Below are positions 16,795 through 25,695 of a stretch of 64,000 nucleotides of DNA, one piece after another. The notes under the pieces were generated by a model, which searched no databases, was not told the DNA's origin, and saw only the letters and a list, made by a program, of their open reading frames with translations. Source of the DNA: Ramlibacter sp. (GTDB lineage Bacteria > Pseudomonadota > Gammaproteobacteria > Burkholderiales > Burkholderiaceae_C). Position 1 is the first letter of the stretch. Each line of letters starts with the position of its first letter. The stretch covers positions 417,731 through 481,730 of the forward strand of contig JADJPY010000003.1 in the NCBI GenBank assembly GCA_016713005.1, read 5' to 3'. Both the position numbers and the translations under genes were made by a program.

Positions 16795-17295
16795 TCAGGC
16801 CGCTTCGGCAGTGGCGCGGGCATCGCTGCAACTGGCACCCCCGCATCCCTCTATCAGCGCTTGCGGCAGCGCATGGGGCGCGGAGACGATGCCGGTTTGC
16901 GGGTCGTAGCCCAGGCGCCGCAAGTGCAGGGCGAGAGCCGCATCCATGCTTTGCGCATGCTGGGGGAACCATTTGCCCAGCTCGATCACCATTTCGCGCA
17001 GCAGTGGCTCGTCCGGCCCCGAGGCGCAGCGCTTCTGGACCTCGCCCATCACGTTGAGCACCACCCGGTGTTGCATGCTGTGGCAGTTGGACGACGCGAA
17101 GCGAGTCTGGCGCATCCATGCGTCCTCGCGGTCGAAGTGCGCCTGGGTGTGCGCCACCAGCGCGTCCCACGCGGCGACAAGGCCGTCGGTTGGCGCGGCA
17201 TCGACGGCGGCCAGCAGATCGACGAACTCCTTGTGCGTGTCATCCATCAGGGGCAAGTCCAGCGACAGGGCGTCGGACCACTGCAAAGAAGCCAT
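16795..17295 (-). CDS. Bacteriohemerythrin-like protein
   Basis: The 166-residue protein has the hemerythrin four-helix pattern with iron ligands: WSDALSLDLPLMDDTHKEFVDLL (His and Asp-side ligand), AHTQAHFDREDAWM (His and Glu), NCHSMQHRVVLN (two His) and FPQHAQSMDAAL (His). It binds O2 at a di-iron centre, for storage, delivery or sensing. A Cys-containing tail (GCGGASC) extends past the domain. The start at 17295 has AAGGAA upstream. Its stop is 28 bp before the membrane protein start, so the two are likely an operon. Confidence 0.87.
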   Translation of the reverse strand: MASLQWSDALSLDLPLMDDTHKEFVDLLAAVDAAPTDGLVAAWDALVAHTQAHFDREDAWMRQTRFASSNCHSMQHRVVLNVMGEVQKRCASGPDEPLLREMVIELGKWFPQHAQSMDAALALHLRRLGYDPQTGIVSAPHALPQALIEGCGGASCSDARATAEAA

Positions 17296-17468
17296 GGCAT
17301 TCCTTTGGGGGCGCAAAGCGCGCAGTTTGCGGGGGATTGGCGCGACCCGGCTTGACACAGGTCATGAAGCTGCAACACTGGGTGTCGATTGCCCGTGCCG
17401 GCCGTGTAATGAACGGGCCTCCAGCACGACTGACAGCCGGGGCCCACCCCGACAAGGAGAAGCGACGC

Positions 17469-18720
17469 ATGCAGGACACGCAGGCCGTACGGCCGAAGCT
17501 GGGCGAGCGCGCCACGCTGGCGCAGTGGTACGACGTCGTCCGGGCCGAAAGCCTCCGGCGTGCGCAACCGCTGTCTCCAGAAGACCAGTCCGTGCAGTCC
17601 ATGCCCGATGCCAGCCCCACCAAGTGGCATCTGGCGCATGCCAGCTGGTTCTTCGAGGCGGTGGTGCTGCAGGCCCACCAGCCGGGCTACCGTGTGTTTG
17701 ACGCCCGCTGGCACCACCTGTTCAATTCGTACTACGAGGCGCTGGGTCCGCGCCATGCGCGCGCGCAGCGCGGTGTGCTCAGCCGCCCGTCGCTGGCGGC
17801 GGTGCTGGACTACCGTGCCCATGTGGACGCCGCCATGCGCCAGTTCATCATGCAGGCCGACGCCACCACCTGGGACGCGGCCGCGCCGCTGGTGACGCTG
17901 GGCCTGCACCACGAGCAGCAGCACCAGGAGCTGATGCTGACCGACATCCTGCACGCTTTCTGGTGCAACCCGCTGCTGCCAGCCTACCGGCCAGGCGCCC
18001 AGCCTCAGCCCGCGGCTGAGTCGGGGGGCGTGGCGCTGCAGTGGATCGATGTGCCGGGCGGGCCGGTGGCCGTGGGCCATTCGGGCAAACGGGTTTGCCT
18101 TTGACAACGAGACACCGCGTCACACGGTGCAGGTGGCGCCCTGCCAGATGGCCAGCCGGCTGGTGACCTGTGGCGAATTCGCACAGTTCATCGCCGACGG
18201 CGGCTACACCCGCGCCTCGCTGTGGCTGTCTGACGGCTGGGCGGCGGTGCAGGCCAACGGCTGGCAGGCCCCTGCGTACTGGCTTGCGCCACAAGACCCG
18301 CGAGCCCCGGCCGCACATTGGCAGAAGTTTGGCCTGCATGGCGTGCAGCCACTGGACCCCAGCGCCGCCGTGACGCAATTGAGCTTTTACGAGGCTGCAG
18401 CCTACGCCGAGTGGGCCGGCGCGCGTCTGCCCACCGAATTTGAGTGGGAAGCCGCCTGCGCGCTGCCGGGCATGTCGCAGCAGCACGGCGTGGCCTGGCA
18501 ATGGACGCGATCGTCTTACGACCCCTACCCGGGATTCCGGCCGCTGGCGGGTGCCGTGGGCGAATACAACGGCAAGTTCATGGTGGGCCAGCTGGTGCTG
18601 CGGGGCAGCAGCCAGGCCACGCCGGCGGGCCATGCGCGCGCCACCTACCGCAACTTCTTTCCGCCCGCGGCGCGCTGGCAGTTCAGCGGGCTGCGCCTGG
18701 CGCGGGACTTTCCATGCTGA
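17469..18720 (+). pseudogene. egtB: Ergothioneine sulfoxide synthase EgtB, single frameshift
   Basis: The product joins N-alpha-trimethyl-histidine (hercynine) to a thiol with O2 at a non-haem iron. The first part (17469 to about 18090) has the DinB-like domain with KWHLAHASWFF and the iron motif HHEQQHQE. The second part (about 18088-18720) has the FGE-sulfatase-like domain, with FAFDNETPRHTV, LPTEFEWEAA, WQWTRSSYDPYPGF and GSSQAT. The parts are in different frames: deleting one A from AAA at about 18087-18089 restores HSGNGFAFDNE, a conserved family string. The break is thus a one-base insertion in a short homopolymer, more likely a sequence error than real decay. AAGGAG lies 8 bp before the ATG. 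The stop overlaps egtD. Confidence 0.85.
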
Positions 18721-19730
18721 GCCCGCGCATGGCACCCAAGGTTGTGCCGGTCGGTCCGACCGAAGGCTCGCCGCACAGCCTGGCCGGTGACGCCGCTGTC
18801 GACGCCGCGCGCCAGGCTTTCGCGCACGACCTGCGCCAGGCGTTGTCCTCCAGACCGCGCAGCATCTCGCCCAAGTACTTTTACGACAGTGCGGGCTCGG
18901 CGCTGTTCGAGCGAATCTGCGAGCTGCCCGAGTACTACCCCACACGCACCGAGATGGCGATCCTGCGCGCGCGCGCGGGCGAGATCGCGGCTCTGGCCGG
19001 GCCGGGCGCCGAGATCGTGGAGTTCGGCGCCGGCGCCTGCATCAAGGTGCGGGTGCTGCTGGACGCCCTGGACTCGCCCGTGCGCTTCCTGCCCATCGAC
19101 ATCTCGGCCGAGCCGCTGGCCGCGGCCGCGGCAGCCCTGCGGCGCGACTACCCCGGCCTGCAGGTGCAGCCCGTTGCCGCGGACTACACCCGCCTGCTGC
19201 TGCCCGCCCCCGTACCGGGCCATGGCCGCCGTCTGGGCTTTTTCCCCGGCTCCACCATCGGCAACTTCAGCAACGCCGAGGCCTTGCAGTTCCTGCAGCG
19301 GGCGGCCTCGGTGCTGCGTGGCGGCGCGCTGCTTCTGGGTGCCGACCTCGTCAAGGACCCGGCCGTGCTGCACGCCGCCTACAACGACGCGCAGGGCGTG
19401 ACGGCGGCTTTCAACCGCAATCTGCTGGTGCGCGCCAACCGCGAACTGGGCACCCGGTTCGTGCCCACACAGTTTGACCACAGCGCCTTCTACAATGCCC
19501 CGATGCAGCGCATCGAGATGCACCTGGTCAGCCGGTGCGCGCAGCACGTCGAACTGGACGGCGAGCGTTTTGAGTTTGCGCAGGGGCAGACCCTGCATAC
19601 CGAGAACTCCTGCAAGTTCACCATCGAGAGCCTGCGCGCGCTGGCCGTGCGTGCAGGATTCACACCCGGGCCGGCCTGGACCGATCCGCAACGCCTGTTC
19701 AGCCTGCATTGGCTGGAGGCACCCCACTGA
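18714..19730 (+). CDS. egtD: L-histidine N-alpha-methyltransferase EgtD
   Basis: The 338-residue SAM-dependent enzyme trimethylates the alpha-amino group of histidine to hercynine, the substrate of EgtB. It has the family string SPKYFYDSAGSALFERICELPEYYPTRTE, the SAM loop VEFGAGACIKVRVLLDAL, FLPIDISAE, and FFPGSTIGNF with HTENSCKF near the end. The ATG at 18714 overlaps the end of egtB by 7 nt; an alternative ATG is at 18729. A DUF427 gene follows after 10 bp. Together egtB and egtD give a two-gene ergothioneine pathway of the kind that uses cysteine or gamma-glutamylcysteine without nearby egtA or egtC. Confidence 0.93.
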   Translation: MLSPRMAPKVVPVGPTEGSPHSLAGDAAVDAARQAFAHDLRQALSSRPRSISPKYFYDSAGSALFERICELPEYYPTRTEMAILRARAGEIAALAGPGAEIVEFGAGACIKVRVLLDALDSPVRFLPIDISAEPLAAAAAALRRDYPGLQVQPVAADYTRLLLPAPVPGHGRRLGFFPGSTIGNFSNAEALQFLQRAASVLRGGALLLGADLVKDPAVLHAAYNDAQGVTAAFNRNLLVRANRELGTRFVPTQFDHSAFYNAPMQRIEMHLVSRCAQHVELDGERFEFAQGQTLHTENSCKFTIESLRALAVRAGFTPGPAWTDPQRLFSLHWLEAPH

Positions 19731-19740
19731 GAGGAAAGCC

Positions 19741-20022
19741 ATGAAAGCCGTCTGGAACGACGTCGTCGTCGCCGAAAGCGATGACACCGTCGTGGTTGAA
19801 GGAAACCACTATTTCCCGGAGAGCGCACTCAAGCGCGAGTATGTTGCCTTCAGCAACCACAAGACCACCTGTGGCTGGAAAGGGCAGGCCAGCTACTACT
19901 CGCTGCTGGTCAAGGGCGAGCTCAATATCGACGCCGTCTGGTACTACCCCGAGCCCAAACCCGAGGCCGACATGGTGCGTGGTCGCGTGGCCTTCTGGAA
20001 GGGCGTCAAGGTCGGCGCCTGA
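19741..20022 (+). CDS. DUF427 small protein
   Basis: The 93-residue protein matches the DUF427 family throughout: KAVWNDVVVAESDDTVVVEGNHYFP, KTTCGWKGQASYYSL and VWYYPEPKPEA. The family has a compact beta-rich fold and no proven general function. GAGAGGAAAG precedes the ATG. It starts 10 bp after egtD, suggesting shared transcription with the ergothioneine genes. Confidence 0.88.
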   Translation: MKAVWNDVVVAESDDTVVVEGNHYFPESALKREYVAFSNHKTTCGWKGQASYYSLLVKGELNIDAVWYYPEPKPEADMVRGRVAFWKGVKVGA

Positions 20023-20069
20023 ATTTCCCCGGGTCCGGCAGCCCGGCGGGCATCGCTTAAGCTAGCCGG

Positions 20070-20843
20070 ATGTCGCCCGAGCCCGCCTACACCTACCCCG
20101 ACCAACTCCCCACCCAGCTGCGCCAACAGGGCTATGCCGTGCTGAGCACGCAGGGTGTGTGCGAGTTGGCTGTCTGCACGCCACCGCAGCTGGCGCAACT
20201 GGCCCCGTCCTGGGCGGACCTGCCGCCCGACCAGTACCTCAAGGACGGCGGACGCTACCGCCGTCGCCGGCATTCCTGCTTCATTGCGGACGGCGACGCG
20301 CTCACACAAGTGCCGCACCGCGCGCACTGGCAGCCGGTGGCGTACAACGCGTTGCACGGCGGCATGCAGCGATGGTTCGAGCCGGTGGATACCACCACGG
20401 TGGCCCAACCGGCCTGGGGCCGGTTGATGCGCTCTCTGGCGGCCGTGGCGTCACACGCACGCGGCCTGCAGCCCTGGTTCATCGAGGCGCACCAGTTCCG
20501 CATTGACACCACCGACGGCATTGGCCGGCCCACGCCCGAGGGCGCACACCGCGACGGCGTGGACCTGGTGGCCGTCTTCCTGGTCGCGCGCCACGGCATC
20601 AAGGGTGGCGAGACGCGGGTTTTCGAGGCCGACGGCCCCAACGGCCAGCGGTTCACGCTGACGCAGCCGTGGAGCCTGGTGCTGCTGGACGATACCCGCG
20701 TGATCCACGAGTCCACGCCCATCCAGCCGCTGGGCGAAGGCGGCTGGCGCGACACCCTGGTTGTGACGCTGCGCGCCGGGGGCTTTCAGGACGACGGCGC
20801 CTCTGCGGCAGACGCCGCTGCTGCGGCTCAGGCGGGCGCCTGA
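20070..20843 (+). CDS. 2-oxoglutarate/Fe(II) dioxygenase family protein
   Basis: This 257-residue protein fits the 2OG-Fe_Oxy_2 family that includes free-amino-acid hydroxylases such as isoleucine dioxygenase. Iron ligands can be read as the HRD pair in GAHRDGVDLVAVFLV and a later His in RVIHESTPI. Polar residues in KGGETRVFEADG are also family-like. It lies 47 bp after the DUF427 gene in the same direction as egtB and egtD. Its substrate is not known; a histidine- or thiol-histidine-related role is only a guess from location. The last 20 residues are Ala-rich and probably disordered. Confidence 0.78.
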   Translation: MSPEPAYTYPDQLPTQLRQQGYAVLSTQGVCELAVCTPPQLAQLAPSWADLPPDQYLKDGGRYRRRRHSCFIADGDALTQVPHRAHWQPVAYNALHGGMQRWFEPVDTTTVAQPAWGRLMRSLAAVASHARGLQPWFIEAHQFRIDTTDGIGRPTPEGAHRDGVDLVAVFLVARHGIKGGETRVFEADGPNGQRFTLTQPWSLVLLDDTRVIHESTPIQPLGEGGWRDTLVVTLRAGGFQDDGASAADAAAAAQAGA

Positions 20844-20874
20844 GCCGGCGCTCCCGGCTGCGGGGGCAGGCGCA

Positions 20875-22059
20875 TCAGATGCGTTCGAAGATCGCCGCGA
20901 TGCCCTGGCCGCCGCCGATGCACATCGTGACGAGCGCATAGCGGCCGTTGACGCGCTGCAGCTCGTACAACGCCTTCACCGTGATCAGCGCACCGGTCGC
21001 ACCGATGGGGTGGCCCAGCGAGATGCCTGATCCATTGGGGTTGACCTTGGCCGGGTCAAGGCCCAGGTCACGCGTGACGGCGCAGGCCTGTGCGGCAAAG
21101 GCTTCATTGGCTTCGATCACGTCCAGGTCGTTGACCGTGAGGCCTGCCTTTTGCAGCGCCAGCTTGGTCGCGGGGACCGGGCCGATGCCCATGTACTTGG
21201 GGTCCACGCCGGCGTGGGCGTAGGCCACCAGGCGGGCCAGCGGCTTGGCGCCGCGCGCCTTGGCGGTGCCGGCTTCCATCAGCACCACGGCCGCGGCTGC
21301 GTCGTTGATGCCCGATGCATTGCCGGCGGTGACGGTGCCGTTCTCCTTGACGAACACGGGCTTGAGCTTGGCCAGGTCGGCCATCGTGCATCCGGAGCGG
21401 AAATGCTCGTCGGTGGCGTAGGCCACGTCGCCCTTCTTGCTCTTGAGGATGACCGGCGTGATCTGGTCCTTGAAGTAGCCGGCCTGGGTGGCGCGCTCGG
21501 CGCGGTTGTGGCTTTCGACGGCCAGCTTGTCCTGGTCTTCGCGCGTGATGCCCCACTTGGCGGCGATGTTCTCGGCCGTCACGCCCATGTGAATCGTGTG
21601 GAACGGGTCGTGCAGCGCGCCAACCACCATGTCGGTGAGCTTGGCGTCGCCCAGGCGGGCGCCCCAGCGGCCCGACAGGCTGGCGTAGGGGCCGCGGCTC
21701 ATGTTCTCGGCGCCGCCGCCGATGGCGATGTCGGCGTCGCCCAGCAGGATGGACTGCGCTGCCGACACGATGGCCTGCAGGCCGGAGCCGCACAGGCGGT
21801 TCACGTTGAAGGCGGGCGTGCCCTCGGCGCAACCGCCGTTGATGGCCGCGACGCGCGACAGGTACATGTCGCGCGGCTCGGTGTTGACCACATGGCCGAA
21901 CACCACATGGCCGACGTCAGCACCGGCCACGCTGGCCCGCGCGAGCGACTCGCGCACGACCTGGGCTGCCAGGTCAACGGTGGGAATGTCCTTCAGGCTG
22001 CCGCCAAAGGTACCGATGGCGGTGCGCACACCGCTGACAACAACAACTTCACGGCTCAT
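20875..22059 (-). CDS. Acetyl-CoA C-acetyltransferase (thiolase)
   Basis: The 394-residue thiolase II has the acyl-accepting cysteine in NRLCGSGLQ (C90), the GHPIGATGA histidine (H350) and the general base cysteine in CIGGGQG (C380). It condenses two acetyl-CoA to acetoacetyl-CoA, or cleaves the reverse way, and can feed polyhydroxybutyrate or degrade acetoacetyl-CoA. GGAGACC lies before the ATG at 22059. No phaB or phaC gene is adjacent. Length is standard for the family. Confidence 0.93.
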   Translation of the reverse strand: MSREVVVVSGVRTAIGTFGGSLKDIPTVDLAAQVVRESLARASVAGADVGHVVFGHVVNTEPRDMYLSRVAAINGGCAEGTPAFNVNRLCGSGLQAIVSAAQSILLGDADIAIGGGAENMSRGPYASLSGRWGARLGDAKLTDMVVGALHDPFHTIHMGVTAENIAAKWGITREDQDKLAVESHNRAERATQAGYFKDQITPVILKSKKGDVAYATDEHFRSGCTMADLAKLKPVFVKENGTVTAGNASGINDAAAAVVLMEAGTAKARGAKPLARLVAYAHAGVDPKYMGIGPVPATKLALQKAGLTVNDLDVIEANEAFAAQACAVTRDLGLDPAKVNPNGSGISLGHPIGATGALITVKALYELQRVNGRYALVTMCIGGGQGIAAIFERI

Positions 22060-22188
22060 CTCGGGTCTCCTGGAAAATGGGTTGGGGCAAACCGCCGATG
22101 GTGGTTCCGGGCGGCTACGTGGCGCTTACATCTTTGGCGGAACAGCCGCATTTTTGCGTCGCTCACGGCCTGCAATGTCGCCCGGTTG

Positions 22189-22944
22189 TCAATCCCGCAC
22201 ATCGGCCACCGGGTTGGCGCCGAAATCCGGCCGCTCCAGCCAGGCCAGCACCTGGCGGGCCGCCGCTTCGGGCGAGGCCAGCAGGCCCTTGTCCTTGAGC
22301 CCGATGAAGTTGCCCACATCGGGGAAGCGCGCGGCATCGGTGCCGCGCAGCTGCACCTGCATGGCCGTGTCGATCACGCCCGGGGCAAGCGAGCAAACCC
22401 GCGCGCCGTTGGGCAGGGCAGCTTCTTCCAGCGAGAGGCAGCGGGTGAAGTGGTCCATGCCTGCCTTGACGGCGCAATAGCCCGACTGAGAGGCCATGGC
22501 CCGCCGCCCAAGGCCCGAGGAAATGTTGAGCACGCGCCGCTGTGCCGCCCAGCCGCGCGTGGCCGCCAGGAAAGCGGCGGTCAACAGCATGGGCGCCTCC
22601 AGGCCCACACGCAACGCCGGTACCAGCGCGTCGTCCTCGGCGTCGCGCAGCGGCGCGATGGGCGGCAGCAGCGCGGCGTTGTTGATCAGCGTGGCGTGGC
22701 TGAAGCTGCCCGCCGGCTGTGCGGCCAGCCACTGGCGCAAGCGTGGCGTCAGCGCCTGCGGTTGCGACAGGTCGTGCGGCCACTGGTGCAGCACGGCGCC
22801 GGCGCGCTGGGCCTCTTCGGCCAGCGTGGCGTCCGTGCCGCGCGAGATGCACAGCAGCACGCCGCCCGCGCGCAGGAGTTGCGAAGCCATGGCGCGGCCC
22901 ATGCCGCGTGTGGCGCCCGTAAGGATGGTGAGGGGGTGGGTCAT
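22189..22944 (-). CDS. Short-chain dehydrogenase/reductase (sepiapterin/benzil reductase-like)
   Basis: The 251-residue SDR protein has a TGATRGMG nucleotide loop, LINNAA, the active serine in LNISSGLG and the YxxxK pair in SGYCAVKAG. A SLAPGVIDTAMQ segment after the catalytic lysine and a LERPDFGANPVADVRD end point to the sepiapterin/benzil reductase-like group. The start at 22944 (MTHPLT) is chosen because the upstream in-frame extension runs through a dispersed repeat. It is 129 bp upstream of the thiolase on the same strand. Confidence 0.87.
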   Translation of the reverse strand: MTHPLTILTGATRGMGRAMASQLLRAGGVLLCISRGTDATLAEEAQRAGAVLHQWPHDLSQPQALTPRLRQWLAAQPAGSFSHATLINNAALLPPIAPLRDAEDDALVPALRVGLEAPMLLTAAFLAATRGWAAQRRVLNISSGLGRRAMASQSGYCAVKAGMDHFTRCLSLEEAALPNGARVCSLAPGVIDTAMQVQLRGTDAARFPDVGNFIGLKDKGLLASPEAAARQVLAWLERPDFGANPVADVRD

Positions 22945-22989
22945 CGTGCGATTGTCGGCCAGAGTGGCCGCAAGGGCCGTTTGCAAGGA

Positions 22990-23047
22990 AAATCGGCCTC
23001 CAGCCCCCATGGGCGCTTGCTGACCCACTATAAAAATCATAGTAAAC
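22990..23047 (+). repeat. Dispersed hairpin repeat, copy 3 (abuts a start codon)
   Basis: AATCGGCCTCCAGCCCCCATGGGCGCTTGCTG is followed by ACCCACTATAAAAATCATAGTAAAC. This is close to the apparent consensus. Its last base is next to the ATG of the DUF2784 gene at 23048, so the repeat supplies the whole leader of that gene. Confidence 0.85.
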
Positions 23048-23533
23048 ATGGAACTCGCCGTCCCCTACGCCCTGCTGGCCGACGCCGTCCTGGTCCTGCA
23101 CGTCGCCGTCGTCCTGTTTGTCGTGAGCGGGCTGGTGCTGGTGGTGGCGGGCAATTTGCTGACTGGCTGGGCCTGGGTCAACGCGCTGTGGTTCCGGCTG
23201 CTGCATCTGGCGACCATTGCCTGTGTGGCGGCACAGGCCTGGGCCGGGCTGGAGTGCCCCCTGACCACGCTGGAGATGTGGCTGCGGGCGCAGGGCGGCA
23301 CCACCCCGTATGGGGGTGGCTTTATCCAGCACTGGCTGCAAGCCTTGTTGTTCTGGCACGGGCCGCCCTGGGTGTTTACGGCGGCCTACACGGGCTTTGG
23401 CCTGGCCGTGGCGGCGGCGTGGTGGCGCTTTCCGCCACGACGGCGCGGGCGGCGGTCCCGGTCGGCCGACAATCCTCCAAACTCCAACCTTCACCATCAT
23501 GTGCCGCAGCATCAAGACCCTGTTCAACTTTGA
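23048..23533 (+). CDS. DUF2784 membrane protein
   Basis: The 161-residue protein has four hydrophobic segments and family strings YALLADAVLVLHVAVVLFVV, WRFRLLHL-like WFRLLHLATIACVAAQAW, LECPLTTLEMWLR and FIQHWLQ. It is a predicted inner membrane protein of unknown function. The C-terminal 30 residues are Arg-rich and unlike the family and overlap the next gene, so the native stop may have been lost by a small change. There is no Shine-Dalgarno because the dispersed repeat abuts the ATG. Confidence 0.8.
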   Translation: MELAVPYALLADAVLVLHVAVVLFVVSGLVLVVAGNLLTGWAWVNALWFRLLHLATIACVAAQAWAGLECPLTTLEMWLRAQGGTTPYGGGFIQHWLQALLFWHGPPWVFTAAYTGFGLAVAAAWWRFPPRRRGRRSRSADNPPNSNLHHHVPQHQDPVQL

Positions 23534-23792
23534 ACCGCCCGCCACAGAGCTGGAGATCCGCGACGCCTCGCTTCAGTTCGTGCGCAAGCTCAGCGGCTTC
23601 GCCGTCCCGTCGCGCGCCAACGAGGAAGCTTTCGACAGGGCGGTGCAGGAAGTCGCCGCCTCGGCGCGCAAGCTGATCGACAGCCTGGTCACCCACGCCG
23701 AGCCGCGCAACCGCGAGGTCGAGGCCGCCAAGGCCAGGGAGCGGTCAGCGGAGCGGTTTGGACCGAAAGCCAGCGAATACGGCAAGATCTGA
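23499..23792 (+). CDS. DUF2277 protein
   Basis: This 97-residue protein has the family start MCRSIKTLFNFEPPATE, a middle region ASLQFVRKLSGF, an AFDRAV segment and a RSAERFGP end. The family is small, helical and uncharacterised. It overlaps the DUF2784 gene by 35 bp in a different frame. Confidence 0.85.
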   Translation: MCRSIKTLFNFEPPATELEIRDASLQFVRKLSGFAVPSRANEEAFDRAVQEVAASARKLIDSLVTHAEPRNREVEAAKARERSAERFGPKASEYGKI

Positions 23793-23896
23793 GACGCCCC
23801 AACCGCCTGTGGCCGGCCCGCAACGCGGGCGTGTGGGCCGCTTGACGATCGCCAGCTGTCCCGGGACATTCAACGTAGGTCCATGGGAGGGACTTC

Positions 23897-25543
23897 ATGC
23901 AATGCATCCGTTGCGGCTTCGACCTCGTTGATCTCGCCGCAGATTGCCCGCAATGCGGGTTGTCGTCAGCCTCGTCGCCTCAGTCGCCAGCACCCGAACC
24001 AACAACCGAGCTGGCGCCTCATTTCGTCGCGAAGCACTGGCGGGGGCTCTACCCGCTGGCCACGTCATATTGGGGATTCGGCCTGATGGTGACGTTGGGC
24101 GTCATGGCGCTGGTAAAGGCCATAGACGTCATCGTTCAGAACTCCGAAGTCAGCCCTCGGGCATCCGGGGCGCTCGTCGTGAGCGTGTACCTTTTTGCGC
24201 TGCCGGCAACGGTCTGGCAGTTTGTCGGCATCTGGCGCTCTGCCACACGCTACAGCCAGCTCAAACCCGATGCAGTCTGGGGTGTACTGGCCAAGCTGAT
24301 GGTGGTCATCGGCGTGTTGCGTGGTGGCGCGGATCTGGTCCAGAACGGCGTTCCCATGATGACAGAGGGGGTGCGTCTCATTTCGGGCGTTGAAAACATC
24401 CCTCCGCATCAGATCCGCGTCATGCGCGACGGCACCGAGATCGAACTGGCGGGTGGTATCCGGCACGGTACAGCGGCGGCTTTTGGTCAGGCGCTGGCCT
24501 CTGCGCCCGGAGTCAAGGTGGTTCACCTCAACAGCCAGGGCGGACGAATGGGTGAGGCGTTCAGGATCCACCGCCTCGTCAAGGCGCGCGGGCTCACGAC
24601 CTTTACGGCTGTGGACTGTGCCAGCGCCTGCACGGTCATCTTTCTTGCGGGGAAGCAACGCCTGCTCAGTGAGAAGGGGCGTCTGGGCTTTCACAGCGCT
24701 TCCGTGGGTGAGTCAGGCCACGTCATTGACGCGCTCAACAACGAGTTTCGCAGCGCGATGCTGGATCACGGTGCCCCCCGGGAGTTTGTGGATCGCGCAT
24801 TGTCCACGCGGCCGGATGCCATGTGGTACCCCAGCGCTGCAGAGCTTCAGCAGGCCAGGATCGTTGATGCAATTGTCGATCCACGGCAGTTTGCATTGTC
24901 GGGCATTGCCCACTGGAGTGACCCAGGCAGGATCGAGGCCGAACTCAAAAAGAATCCGGCCTTTGCTGCAATGGCCGAGCATGATCCCAAAAACTATGAT
25001 CGATTGCGCGAGATCATGGTGACGGGCGTACAGAAGGGTCGCTCCATGCAGGAGATCCACCGCGACACCCAGGCGGTTTTCCACACGCTCCTTCCACAGT
25101 ACATGCGCACCGCGCCCGACGCCGAACTGGTGCGCTACTGGCGCAGCCAGTTTGCCGGGATGCGTCACCTGATGGGCGCCAACCCGCAGGACTGTGTTGA
25201 TTTCCTGTGGCCGGAGTGGGCCAAGACGCCGGTCAACCTGTTCAAGATACTGCCTCCGGCTTTAATCAGGGAGGACTTTGAAGCGCTGGCCGGGCTGGTA
25301 AAGGGTGCAGCGCAGAACCCCCGACGCGGGCAGCCTTCATCCCAAAGTCAGCAAGACATGCATGCAGTGTTTCGCAACCTGGGCGCTGCCCACCCGCGTG
25401 CGTCCGAGGTGCTGGAAAAACCGGTGCGATTCCGCGACGACCCCTCCCTGCTGTGTCGCGTCGTCGTTGGCTTGTATGCCGAGGTGTTGAGCTTGCCCGC
25501 TCCGCGCGCTGCGGCCGTGCTGCGGCGGATGCAGCCTGCGTGA
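23897..25543 (+). CDS. Membrane protein with zinc ribbon and ClpP-fold (COG3904-like) domain
   Basis: The 548-residue protein begins with a CxxC-x10-CxxC ribbon (C3, C6, C17, C20), has two membrane segments near residues 55-110 and a third weaker one near 130, then a ClpP/crotonase-like region: VVHLNSQGGRMGEAFRIHRLVKARGL, the serine-side string CASACTVIFLAGKQRL and LGFHSAS with the likely His. The pattern fits COG3904, a poorly described group of predicted serine-protease-like proteins. The C-terminal 200 residues are helical and unassigned. It is not clearly in an operon. Function is unknown; a role in membrane protein turnover is a guess. Confidence 0.65.
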   Translation: MQCIRCGFDLVDLAADCPQCGLSSASSPQSPAPEPTTELAPHFVAKHWRGLYPLATSYWGFGLMVTLGVMALVKAIDVIVQNSEVSPRASGALVVSVYLFALPATVWQFVGIWRSATRYSQLKPDAVWGVLAKLMVVIGVLRGGADLVQNGVPMMTEGVRLISGVENIPPHQIRVMRDGTEIELAGGIRHGTAAAFGQALASAPGVKVVHLNSQGGRMGEAFRIHRLVKARGLTTFTAVDCASACTVIFLAGKQRLLSEKGRLGFHSASVGESGHVIDALNNEFRSAMLDHGAPREFVDRALSTRPDAMWYPSAAELQQARIVDAIVDPRQFALSGIAHWSDPGRIEAELKKNPAFAAMAEHDPKNYDRLREIMVTGVQKGRSMQEIHRDTQAVFHTLLPQYMRTAPDAELVRYWRSQFAGMRHLMGANPQDCVDFLWPEWAKTPVNLFKILPPALIREDFEALAGLVKGAAQNPRRGQPSSQSQQDMHAVFRNLGAAHPRASEVLEKPVRFRDDPSLLCRVVVGLYAEVLSLPAPRAAAVLRRMQPA

Positions 25544-25627
25544 GCTGGCCTGGATAAAGCAGAGGCGCGGGGTCGTGAAGGGGCTGATGATGTGTGGCAA
25601 TGAGTGCGCCGACCCTGAAATTCGCAG

Positions 25628-25686
25628 GAAATCGGCCTCCAGCCCGCGCCAGTACTCACTGACCCACTACAAAAACCATAGCAGAA
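25628..25686 (+). repeat. Dispersed hairpin repeat, copy 4
   Basis: AATCGGCCTCCAGCCCGCGCCAG is followed by CACTGACCCACTACAAAAACCATAGCAG. It lies between the convergent ends of the COG3904-like gene and xdhB. Confidence 0.8.
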
Positions 25687-25695
25687 AGCAGGGCT

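Noticed and set aside
23048..23792. DUF2784 and DUF2277 as one fused, frameshifted gene
   Set aside because: Both match separate families at their own starts; the 35-bp overlap is in a different frame and needs no fusion.
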